Assembly (NCBI GenBank): GCA_021234155.1
Contig: JAJEKV010000034.1
Location: 7,484,028 to 7,548,027 of the forward strand
Length of the DNA: 64,000 bases
Source of the DNA: Isoetes taiwanensis
Taxonomy: Eukaryota; Streptophyta; Lycopodiopsida; Isoetales; Isoetaceae
Reading direction: 5' to 3'
Shown: in pieces, positions 37,226-46,831 of the stretch
Position numbering within the stretch: the first letter of the stretch is position 1
How the letters are laid out: each line of letters starts with the position of its first letter
Made by a program: the position numbers and the translations under genes
The notes under the pieces: generated by a model
Databases searched by the model: none
Told to the model about the DNA's origin: nothing
The model's input: only the letters and a program-made list of their open reading frames with translations

Positions 37226-37658
37226 ATCCGCCATTCTGCTTCTGCCATTACCGTCCACCATATCCGCCATTCTGTCCGCCTCAATCTGCAGCCAAAATCT
37301 CTGTTGTGTTGCCCTATACGTGCCCTAATATTTTCTGTACTGTAAATGACGACCATTGCCTCCTTATTTTTTATTTTTTATTTTCATGTCTCCTTTCTCG
37401 ACCATTGCTTTTTCCTTGCTTAGCCCATTAAATCATGATACACAAATTTTTGTTTGGGCGTCCCTCTCCTAAAATTTGACCCCCTTCTCCTTACCTTGCC
37501 AAAAAGAATATATTTTCTTGACATTTGTCTCTACATTCATTTGAGCCTTTACCCAAAGCCCGAAATTACCATTGATTTTTTATTATCTTGGCATACAAAT
37601 TACATGGTGTGAAGTTCACGAAAAAAAAGCTTTAAATATATTTTCGAATCATTTTGAA

Positions 37659-37890
37659 AGGTTTGGAGGGATCCGTTAAAACCCCCATCTTTAAAAAAGG
37701 TTTGGAGGGATCCGTTAAAACCCCCATCTTCAGAAAGGTTTGGAGAGATCCGTTAAAACCCCCATCTTTAAAAAAGGTTTGGAGGGATCCGTTAAAACCC
37801 CCATCTTCAGAAAGGTTTGGAGGGATCCGTTAAAACCCCCATCTTTGAATTATTTAGAAAGGTTTGGAGGGATCCGTTAAAACCCCCAGT
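37659..37890 (+). repeat. Six-copy tandem repeat next to the 3' LTR of the nested element
   Basis: Units of 37-46 bp share AAAGGTTTGGAGGGATCCG and TTAAAACCCCCATCTT. Copies start at about 37659, 37698, 37735, 37775, 37812 and 37858. Several alternate spacers (TTTAAAAA and TTCAGA) recur in order, which indicates duplication of two-unit blocks. Confidence 0.85.
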
Positions 37891-37995
37891 TAGATCTTTT
37901 TTGTGCCAAAAAAGACTAACTTATTGTATTAAACATATGAAAATCTTTGAAGTAAGAGCGCCGAGGGGACCGGCTCATTTTTTGTTTGGGCGAGA

Positions 37996-38553
37996 TGTTG
38001 AGCGGGTTTTTGGCACCCGGTCAACATGAAAAGATTTGGGAAACAAAACCATTGGGGGTTGTGAAGAAATTGTGATATTGTAAAAGAGCTCAATATAAAG
38101 GCTCTTAAAAAATTATTAATGGTTGAAGAAGGGTGCATGTTCTATGGCCAGGATAAAGAGGCAAAAAAATGGAAGGCTATGATGAAGAGGCATAAATGGA
38201 GTGGCAAGATTAAGTGGTGCATATTGAAGGGTGGAGATGAAGAGGCAAGAATTATATAACTGTTTTGAGGAGCACGAGCTCCTCCTCTCTCCCTGCTCCA
38301 CGATTTTGTGGAGGGTGGCAGCCTCCACATGATCTGGTGTAGAAGCCTCCCATGGTTCAGAGACATGGGAGGATGATTTCCATTGTATTTCCATGCCAGT
38401 TCTTGATTATAAAAGAAGATTTTTGGGCCCATATTATTTTCTTATTCTTATTCCAATTCTGGTCAAGTATTTTGTTTTAATCTAGCAGCACCGGATGATC
38501 TTGATTTCTGCCTTTGAGGTCGAATGATGGGGGTGTGGGAAAACCCGCCATCA
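37996..38553 (+). repeat. 3' LTR of the nested element
   Basis: 558 bp, TGTTGAGCGGG...CCGCCATCA, matching the 5' LTR apart from a 7-bp indel and a few base changes. It is followed by the GATCC duplication and resumption of copia gag. Confidence 0.92.
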
Positions 38554-38578
38554 GATCCCTAGGGCTATTTGGAAATTC

Positions 38579-39223
38579 TTGATTAAAACATACGAAACAA
38601 AAACCTCATCTCAGCTCGATGTTCTGGATAGAAAACTCATATCACTAAGGTACAGTGAAAAGGATGATGGGACAGAATTTTTCCAGAGATTTGATAATCT
38701 CATAGCAGACTTGGAGGCAGCTGGGGTAACTATCACAAATGACCATCAGGTGATGACAATAGCAAGGGCCTTTCCAAACTATGAACAACTGTCTACATTA
38801 GTCAGGAATGTTGCAAAAAACACGGAGAAGGCAGAATTAATGGTTAGGACTGAGTTAGAACATAAATTCATAATTAAAGAACATGAAGAACATTCTGAAA
38901 TATTATATGCTGGGAAAGGAAAAGCTAATGATAAGAAAATAGGGCCTTGTTACCATTGCAATAATTATGGCCATCTCAAACATAACTGCCCTAAGCTGGC
39001 AAGGGAAAACATATGTTACAATTGTGAAGGTTTAGGACATCAAGCAGCAAATTGCTCAAGTCCAAGAAATTTTGCAAAAGGAAGAGGAAGAGGAGAATTC
39101 AGAGATGAATCTAAAGGAAGATTTAACAATAGAGGAAGAGGAAGAGGAAGGAGTATTGCCAAAATTAATTTAACCAAGGAAGTTAACAATGAAGATGTGG
39201 AAGAGGTGGACAAAAACTACTGA
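38579..39223 (+). pseudogene. Copia Gag C-terminal part with two zinc knuckles, domain #2
   Basis: Open for about 214 codons from the Gag core (LDVLDRKLISLRYSE, FFQRFDNLIADLEAAGV) through CYHCNNYGHLKHNC and CYNCEGLGHQAANC (both Cx2Cx4Hx4C), into an Arg/Gly-rich basic tail. Gag packages the element RNA. The frame ends early at DKNY by a one-base change compared with domain #3, where the equivalent residues read into pol. Confidence 0.85.
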
Positions 39224-39227
39224 GGTA

Positions 39228-39935
39228 ATTCAAAACTCTGATTTGCTTCAGACTTTAAATATCAGTGAAACTAAAGACAAAAATGACCTTTTTATTGTAG
39301 ATTCGGGAGCTGAAAGATGCGTGATTAAAGATGGCAATGACCTAAAGGAGAAAACAAGAAGCATTTCTAGTTATATTCAGCTTGGAGATGGAAATCTGCA
39401 GCAAGTAGAGGAGTCAGAACTGTTAGAAATTTATGATCTGAATGGTCAACCAGTTGAACTCAAAAATGTACTTTGTGTACCCTCAATGGTGAGGAATTTG
39501 GTTTCTGTTAGCCAACTTGTAGACTTAGGCTACAAAATCTGTTTTGAAAAACAGCATTGTAATATTTTCCTTAAAGATGAATTGAAATTTATAGCCAAAA
39601 GATTTGGAAATTTATTTGCATTTGATAAAGCAAGAAGAGAAGGGTCAATAAATTTTACAGCCTTGTTATCAATCAAAAAATGGCATGAGAGGTTAGGACA
39701 CACCCATATTAATAACATCAACTACATGATTAAGAAAGGGATGATTGTTGCAGAAATGGAAAAACATGAGAACTTCATTTGTGAGGGATGCATGTTAGGG
39801 AAACATACCAGGCTTAGCTTCAGGAAATCTACTAAAAGGGCACGAGGGGCTCTGGATCTTATCCATACTGATTTATGTGGGCCTATTAACATTACAATAG
39901 AACAGTTACAGGAGAAAAGAGTGAAGGTTGACTAA
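39228..39935 (+). pseudogene. Copia protease and GAG-pre-integrase region, domain #2 (truncated Pol)
   Basis: From LLQTLNISETKDK the frame holds the aspartic protease motif FIVDSGAERC and the Leu/Val-rich protease core (LCVPSMVRNLVSVSQLVDL). The integrase zinc-binding domain has His-His (WHERLGHTHINN) and Cys-Cys (CEGCMLGKH). It breaks at LIHTDLCGPINIT into a short foreign tail ending VKVD, removing the DDE core, RT and RNase H. Confidence 0.87.
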
Positions 39936-40234
39936 GGGATTTTATCTTCCCTGTTGCAAAATAGCAGGAAAGAGTGAAGGTTGAATGGGGATTTTATCTT
40001 CCCTGATGCAAAATAGTAAGGCTCTATAAAGGGGTAAATTTAAGGCCTTGATAATCTTGTTACAGAATAAGCTTGGAGGAAGTTGAGTTAAAGGTTTTTT
40101 TATATTCCTTAACCAGTCTGGACTGATATCTTTTAACAAAATGAGCTGAGAGAAAGTTGAGCTAAAGGATTTTATCTTTCTTAACTTTAGAACCAGCTTT
40201 AACAACAGAAATGAGCTTTAGCATGAAAGGGGAA

Positions 40235-40608
40235 TGTAGAAAAATATCATGCTAAAGTTGAAGATTCGAAGTGCAGTTGAAGTATAAACACTACAAAAGA
40301 AAAGGGGCAAGCTAAATCTAAAGATTAAGTGCATGAAAGTTTATGGTAAGCTTATCATTTGGGACCTTAGACCATTGAATATTTGAATTACTTATATTGG
40401 AGTAAATATGGAATCAAAGGTCGTTTTTGGAGACAAACGAGATTAATGTCAATGGTTTATACCATTGAACTTGTTTGTTTGCTATAATCATATTGTCATA
40501 TGATTATCTATTTCATGATATGATTTTGAAGTCACATATTTATATTGTCTAGTTAGTCTTTGATTTATCAACTGAAGATCTAAGCACTTAAGTTATCATT
40601 ATTCTTCA
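40235..40608 (+). repeat. Copia LTR, copy C, with internal deletion (374 bp)
   Basis: Same TG...CA ends as copies A and B but lacks about 178 bp. The join is at ATTA, present on both sides of the deleted part (microhomology). The deletion removes the TATAAATA promoter region. The PBS TGGTATCAGAGC follows at 40611-40622. It serves as 3' LTR of domain #2 and 5' LTR of domain #3. Confidence 0.92.
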
Positions 40609-40635
40609 TTTGGTATCAGAGCTGGTTTTCTAATC

Positions 40636-41569
40636 ATGACTATTAGACTGGGTGCTTCATTATTGACTGCAGTTGAGGTGTTCAAGGGAACAGGAGGATT
40701 CCAAGTGTGGAAAGAAAAAATTAAAGAGGTGCTTGAAGTAGAAGGCTTATGGACATATGTTGGTGAGGATGCAGAGATAAATGAAGAAGTCAGTGATTCA
40801 AACAAAGGCACAGCAAAGGAGAAAACAAGTGACAGCACAAGCTCTGAAGTGACCAGCAAGGAGGTCTGCAAAATTAATAGCGGCTAAAAGTATAATTACT
40901 GTAAAATTGGGATCTAGTATTCTGTTGAAGGTTAGAGGGATGATCCCTAGGGCTATTTGGAAATTCTTGATTAAAACATATGAAACAAAAACCTCATCTC
41001 AGCTCGATGTGCTAGATAGAAAACTCAGATAACTAAGGTACAGTGAAAAGGATGATGGGACAGAATTTTTCTAGAGATTTGATAATCTCATAGCAGACTT
41101 GGAGGCAGCTGGGGTAACTATCACAAATGACCATCAGGTGATGACAATAGCAAGGGCCTTTTCAAACTATGAACAGCTGTCTACATTAGTCAGGAATGTT
41201 GCAAAAAACAGGGAGAAGGCAGAATTAATGGTTAGGACTGAGTTAGAACATAAATTCATAATTAAAGAACATGAAGAACATTCTGAAATATTATATGCTG
41301 GGAAAGGAAAAGCTAATGATAAGAAAATAGGGCCTTGTTACCATTGCAATAATTATGGCCATCTCAAACATAACTGCCCTAAGTTGGCAAGGGAAAACAG
41401 ATGTTACAATTGTGAAGGTTTAGAACATCAAGCAGCAAATTGCTCAAGTCCAAGGAATTTTACAAAAGGAAGAGGAAAAGGAGAATTCAGAGATGAATCT
41501 AAAGGAAGATTTAACAATAGAGGAAGAGGAAGAGGAAGAGGAAGAGGAAGGAGTGTTGCCAAAAATTAA
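40636..41569 (+). pseudogene. Copia Gag, domain #3
   Basis: N-terminus 40636-40887 (MTIRLGASLLTAVEVFKG) is nearly identical to domain #2. The core follows without the nested element, then a stop near 41070, and the 41099-41569 frame with CYHCNNYGHLKHNC and CYNCEGLEHQAANC. In the second knuckle Gly is changed to Glu. The intact junction AGGGATGATCCCTAGGGC at about 40936 proves where the nested element inserted in copy #2. Confidence 0.85.
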
Positions 41570-41619
41570 TTTAACCAAGGAAGTTAACAATGAAGATGTG
41601 GAAGAGGTGGATGAAAATA

Positions 41620-42003
41620 CTGAGGTAATTCAAAACTCTGATTTGCTTCAGACTTTAAATATCAGTGAAATTAAAGACAAAAATGATCTTTTTATTCTAG
41701 ATTCGAGAGCTGAAAGATGCGTGATTAAAGATGGCAATGACCTAAAGGAGAAAACAAGAAGCATTTCTAGTTATATTCAGCTTGGAGATGGAAATTTGCA
41801 GCAAGTAGAGGAGTCAGGAATGTTAGAAATTTATGATCTGAATGGTCAACCAGTTGAACTCAAAAATGTACTTTGTGTACCCTCAATAGTGAGGAATTTG
41901 ATTTCTGTTAGCCAACTTGTAGACTTAGCTACAAAATCTATTTTGAAAAACAACATTGTAATATTTTCCTTGAAGATGAATTGAAATTAGTTGGAAATTT
42001 ATT
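41620..42003 (+). pseudogene. Copia protease, domain #3, active-site glycine lost
   Basis: Frame DLLQTLNISEIKDK...FILDSRAERC. The universal D-S/T-G aspartic protease triad reads D-S-R, caused by GGG to AGA-type change, while domains #1 and #2 keep DSG. The frame ends where the inserted block begins. Confidence 0.82.
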
Positions 42004-42620
42004 AATCTATACCGTACATAAAGTTCCTCGTTTGTGGGGTATGCAAGTACAAAATTTGCTATACTGTATAACAAGATTCGCAAAATACTATAAGATTTCA
42101 AGCAGAATACTATATGGTGTTGATTTCGTACGTGCAAAATACAATTATGAAGGCTCTCGCTGCCCTACGTCACCCCCCGTGTGAATATGCACCTAAACCA
42201 AAGGGGGTTTAAGGGGGATTTTAATTTAAATGTGTTGGACCCAATGGTTGTGTTAATTAATGTCAATAGTAGTTATGTGTTGATTGTTAATGTCAATGGT
42301 TGTTATGTGTTGGTTGTTATGTGTTGGGGAATTTAATTTTTATATGTTGGATGTTAATGGTTTGTGTTGCAAAAAATTTTTTTTGGCCCCTTCAGGGCCT
42401 TAGGGACGTCCCCCCCCGGTGTGACAAAAACTTTAGAATTCAAACCAGAACAAAACTAGAATTCATTTGAGGCTTTCATCACCTGTAGCTTTTGAATTTG
42501 ATCACAATAAAACAAATAGAACATAAGTAAAATTTACCATAAAGATAGAGCAGATTGATCCCTTATTCTGGAAGTCATAAAGTTTGCAACACAAAGAAAA
42601 CCCCCTGTTATTATGCTACA

Positions 42621-43079
42621 TATAACAATCAACATACAACTACCATTAACAATGTTAATAGAAACCATTGCATTTAACACATTTAAATTAAAACCCCCCT
42701 TAAACCCCCTTTCGTTTGGGTGCATATTCACACGGGGGGTTACTCCGGGCAACGAGAGCTGTCGGATGGGCATATTTGCCCTTTATTCCAAGATCTGGAC
42801 CGCACATAGCGATCCTCGTTTGTGGGGTATGCATGTACAAGTTTTTGTATACTGTATATTAAAATTTGCAAAATACTATAAGGTTTGAGAGAATGTACTT
42901 AATGGTGTTAATTTTCTACGTGTATTGTAAATATATTTTTGGAGCTCTACGCCCCCGTAACCCCCTCGTGAATATGCACCCAAACGAAAGGGGGTTTAAG
43001 GGGGGTTTTAATTTAAATGTGTTAAATGCAATGGTTTCTATTAATATTGTTAATGGTAGTTGTATGTTGATTGTTATAT
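42621..43079. repeat. Large inverted repeat, arms about 120 bp
   Basis: Left arm 42621-42741 and right arm 42961-43079 are near-exact reverse complements. They contain AATATGCACCCAAACGAAAG, GTTTAAGGGGGGTTTTAATT and TATTGTTAATGGTAGTTG. A diverged copy in the right-arm orientation starts at about 42180. Each copy in that orientation is preceded by CCTCGTTTGTGGGGTATGCA about 150 bp upstream (42024 and 42815). Confidence 0.85.
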
Positions 43080-44832
43080 TAAAAAAATTTTTGGGCCCTT
43101 CGGGCCCTATAGGTAAACTTTATGGGCCTAAATATTAATTACTAAAAAGCACAATAACATCAAGACAAACAAATTATTTCCGCAAAGCATTCATGAGCAT
43201 AGCATCAATACAAAAGAAATGGCAATCATAACCGGCATTGGCATCCAATATCTAGCATTAAAACAAGATTAGCTTTCTATGTTGGAATTACGGCAGCTTT
43301 ATGGTGCAAATGCTATCTTATAAATGTCCCCGAAATGGCAGTTTCAAGTTCTGGCTCTGTTCAAGCATCATAGAACCATATGCCCTCTCCACGGTACAGA
43401 GAACAAAAAACTCCAATACTTGATTGCTCCATGAAACATTTCTCTTTAATGTTAAGAATACATGGGGCGGTTTTCAAAAACAGAAAGATGCATCTATTTA
43501 GAACAACAATACCACTATCAAAAGATTTAAGTATGATAGTACCACAATTGAATGAGTTATCAGATTGAGCATCCACAATAAACTTCATTTCTTCTATAGC
43601 TAATAAATTCAAGTGTAGGTAGATCATTTTGATGATTGCATACCATTTACCTCATCTGTCGGGCACCGCATAAGCAATTCTTTGTATATGGGCGTTAGAA
43701 GGACCTAGTCTCAGAGGTTTTCACCCAAAGACCGAGATCAAGCTTTTGGTCCGGATCTGTCACACGGCTCAAACAAATGCAGATTGCACCCTCTCAAACG
43801 AATGCGAAAATGGTCCCTAAACAGGTTCCTCGGCTTCATCCCGAAAACCCATAATTTATCCAGTACAAATCTGAGCCTTCAAATATGATGAGCCTTCAAA
43901 TATGATGGAGCATTGTTAAGAAACTTAGGAGACGCCTTTTACATCTGAAAATTTGGCGGTATGGCTAACAGAAAAGGGGTGAGGCCAGGCAAAGCTAACG
44001 AAAAGGGGGTTTGAGGCCGTGCAAAGAAACGAGGAAACGAATCGGTCTATTTATCAAAGACGATCAAAGCGTAGGGCTACTGACGCAAAACACGAGAGCC
44101 AAGATTCGGGAAAAATGTGGGCTGCCCGGAACCTGGCGGATTCGGATTTGCCACTATTTTTTAGCCTCCGCCATCTCCATGGCCGCCGGACTTCCTGATC
44201 AGAAAAAATCCCAAGCTTTTTGCTGTTAAAACGATGAGCTTCCAAACGCTCATAATATTTAAGAGCAGGCCCATCCCCGCCTTCTTGGCATGTTCACACG
44301 CACTGTGCTCTTCGCGAGACACCCTTTATTCTTTTGCGCTTAGGCACCGCTTCGAATTGAATTACGCTTCCCTTAAAGTCGCCCGAATTGTTATATCTCC
44401 CGTCTTTATGCCAATGAAATGAAGATTTTGATATAAGAACGAAATGTGAAAAGTGAAAAGTTAATGTCAGATCTGTTTAAAAACCTGTTGCGGCCATAGA
44501 AGCACGTTTGCCAGATCCCACATAAACAAGCAGCAGCCCAGCAGGTTCCCAGCAGGTTTTGTTCTTCCCAGCAAGTTTTGATCGCCCGAAGCCTTGAGAT
44601 CCGCCATAGCCACATCTTAGAGATTTGCCGACTTTGGGTACCAAAATAATAAGCCATAGCCATGGAAGCCCAAAGCTCAAAAAATAGCTCCAGATTTGAA
44701 TCCAGCAATCCCCAAGCACGAGTTGCAATCCCAAGCACTAGTTGCTCCTTTCCTACACAAACCCTAAAGCCCTAAAGTTTTTGTAGCCCTAAAGTTAAAC
44801 CACAGCCTCGCAAATCAACGGTTAAAAATTGA

Positions 44833-45803
44833 TGCACTCTAGAAATACTATTTAGTATGCGCACCCGAATACAGCCACAAAATCATAGAAAAACCATATA
44901 GAAAAGCGTATAAAATATCAAAAGTTAACCCCCTGTTATAATGCTACATATTGTTACTTCCGCTACAACTATTTCTCTTTCACAATGACACCATTGTTTA
45001 TCAATCCATATGATTTTGGATGCTCCGTCTCTAGCTTAAAGGTAATGCATGATTCACCTTACGGTTTGATTAAAGTTCCAAACCTACAATATAAATGCAT
45101 TGTTGTGGCCACTGCTTGACTGATCTACGTGACATGGAAAAGGGTGTGGAATAATCCGCATGTTGTGTGCATAAGAATCCATTTGTTGATTGAAGCTAAA
45201 GGCTGGCTACTATGAACAATCCAGCAGCCAGGAATATCCAAGAGTTGGAAGCAAACAGAGGGCCTAAACTTGAATCTGCAGCAAATCTTAGGAAGGAAAC
45301 AAAAGGGGGTTTTGCAGCACTACATTGTAGAATCAGGAAACCAATACCTTGTAAAAAAAAAACATTATGCTAACTGAAGAAACATTAAAAAACAAATACT
45401 TTGTAAGTGTGAGCAAAAAATCCATCTCGTGGTAGTAAAATTCACTCCAGCAATAAGAATCCAAGAGGGCAAGTACACGTGCATATGCACACATGCACAT
45501 ACATGCACACATGCACATGCACTTGCACTTGCACTTGCACTTGCACATGCACATGCACAATACACATGCACATGCACATGCACACACATGCACATGCATG
45601 TGCACATGCACGCACAAACATATGCAGAGAAAGACAACAACCCTCGGATTGTTCCCATCAACGAAAATCAACGGCCCATAAATGGTGCACTCTAGAAATA
45701 CTATTTAGTACACCTCAACGAATACAACAACGAAATCATAGAAAAACCATGTGAAAAAACGTATAAAAATCTAAAAGTAACCCCCTGTTATTGTGCTACA
45801 TAT
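44833..45803. repeat. Direct repeats of about 119 bp bounding about 735 bp
   Basis: 44833-44951 and 45686-45803 share TGCACTCTAGAAATACTATT, TCATAGAAAAACCAT and the CCCCCTGTTAT...GCTACATAT end. The second copy forms the right edge of the insertion in copia. They resemble terminal direct repeats of a small element. Confidence 0.8.
45476..45625. repeat. ACATGC/ACTTGC-type hexamer microsatellite
   Basis: About 150 bp of CACATG and CACTTG hexamers. They make Cys/Thr/His-rich spurious reading frames on both strands, which are not genes. Confidence 0.92.
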
Positions 45804-46657
45804 GGGTCAATAAATTTTACAGCCTTGTTATCAATCAAAAAATGGCATGAGAGGTTAGGACACACCCATATTAATAACATCAACTACATGATTAAGAAAG
45901 GGATGATTGTTGCAGAAATGGAAAAACATGAGAACTTCATTTGTGAGGGATGCATGTTAGGGAAACATACCAGGCTTAGCTTCAAGAAATCTACTAAAAG
46001 GGCACGAGGGGCTCTGGATCTTATCCATACTGATTTACATGGGCCTATTAACATTACAAGTCTGACGAGAAAAAGGTTCTTTATTACTTTCATTGATGAC
46101 TTCTCAAGGAAGACAAAATACTACATTCTCAGACACAAAGACCAAGCATTTGATGCATACAAAATATTTGAGCAAGAAGTTGAACGAGAAATAGGGAGGA
46201 AGAATCAAATGCATTAGATCAAACAGGGGTGGAGAATTCTTGTCAGGAGAGTTTAACAAATACTGCAAAAGCAAAGGGATAAGAAGGCAATTAACGTGTA
46301 GATACACCCCTCAACAAAATGGAATTGCTGAGAGGAAGAATTGGACAATTCTAGACGTTTGTCAGGTCCATGCTCAAGCAATCAGGGATGCCAAATTATT
46401 TATGGGATAAAGCAGTAAAAACAGCAGTACTGATCCAAAATAAACTCCCTTCAGCCTCCATAAAAGGTATGACACCAGAAGAAATGTGGGATGGGCATAA
46501 ACCTACCTATGATATGTTCAAGATCTATGAATGTGTTGCTTATGTGCATGTTCCAAAGAAAATGAGGAAGAAACTCGATGACAGGTCAATCAAATGCTAT
46601 CTTATAGGGTATGACGAGCCCTCTAAAGGATATATGCAAATAAAAAACAAATTTTGA
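45804..46657 (+). pseudogene. Copia integrase, domain #3
   Basis: HHCC finger (KKWHERLGHTHINN, CEGCMLGKH), then the DDE core: LDLIHTDLHGPINI, FFITFIDDFSRKTKYY, SNRGGEFLSGEF and QQNGIAERKNWT. A one-base frameshift near 46200 and another near 46350 split it into 45825-46217, an out-of-frame middle and 46370-46657 (GMTPEEMWDGHKPTYDMF). All three acidic residues remain identifiable, but the protein cannot be made in one piece. Confidence 0.87.
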
Positions 46658-46831
46658 TAAGTAGAGATGTGATCTTTGATGAGACATGTGTCTACAAAGA
46701 CAGGAATATTAGCTCAAAGATAAATGAGTCAAAAGAAGAAAAGGGTAAACTACAAAAGGAGGTACATTTTCAGAACACAGAGGCATATGAATTGGATGGT
46801 GAATTAAACGAATAACACACAGGGTGAAACA

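Larger units (their letters stand above)
35596..38553 (+). mobile_element. Nested non-autonomous LTR retrotransposon carrying a TM9SF gene fragment
   Basis: 2958 bp, inserted in copia gag and flanked by a GATCC target duplication (35591-35595 and 38554-38558). LTRs lie at 35596-36158 and 37996-38553, each TGTTGA...CCATCA, with a TATAAAAG box at 36013 and 38408. They differ mainly by one 7-bp indel and a handful of substitutions, so the insertion is fairly recent. The 1837-bp interior has no gag, protease, integrase or RT. It holds a piece of a nonaspanin gene, a foldback hairpin and a tandem repeat. No standard TGG-starting primer site follows the 5' LTR (TTACGGAGGTCC instead). Movement must depend on proteins from another element. 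Confidence 0.92.
35252..40234 (+). mobile_element. Copia internal domain #2, deleted in integrase-RT and split by a nested LTR element
   Basis: Gag starts at 35279 (MTIRLGASLLTAVEVFKG). It is interrupted at 35595 by the nested element and resumes at 38554-38579. It ends at 39223 with two CCHC knuckles (CYHCNNYGHLKHNC and CYNCEGLGHQAANC) and an Arg/Gly-rich tail. A one-base insertion near 39215 creates a stop before pol (39228-39935), which has protease VDSGAERC and the integrase HHCC region (KKWHERLGHTHINN, CEGCMLGKH). The coding sequence then jumps at GPINIT to VKVD, with the same deletion as domain #1. The 3' end GCATGAAAGGGGAA abuts the next LTR. It is non-autonomous. Confidence 0.92.
42004..45803. 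mobile_element. Repeat-rich insertion of about 3.8 kb in copia domain #3
   Basis: Copia sequence stops after TTGGAAATTTATT and resumes at GGGTCAATAAATTTTAC, with about 25 bp of copia lost. The block contains a large inverted repeat, three copies of a GTGAATATGCACC-type unit, a pair of about 119-bp direct repeats and an ACATGC-type microsatellite. The motif CCCCCTGTTATNATGCTACATAT appears at about 42601, 44930 and at the right edge 45781. No transposase or RT is recognised. It may be a non-autonomous DNA element or several nested ones. Confidence 0.65.

Noticed and set aside
37659-37890. Regular repeats with spacers, superficially CRISPR-like
   Set aside because: The 'spacers' are short and themselves repeated, the array lies in a plant LTR element, and no cas genes exist.
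35626-38432. Paired frames at about 35626-35999 and 38116-38432 seen as a duplicated gene
   Set aside because: They are the two LTRs of the nested element. No protein-like motif.
45333-45754. Cys/His/Thr-rich small proteins on both strands
   Set aside because: They are translations of a hexamer microsatellite.
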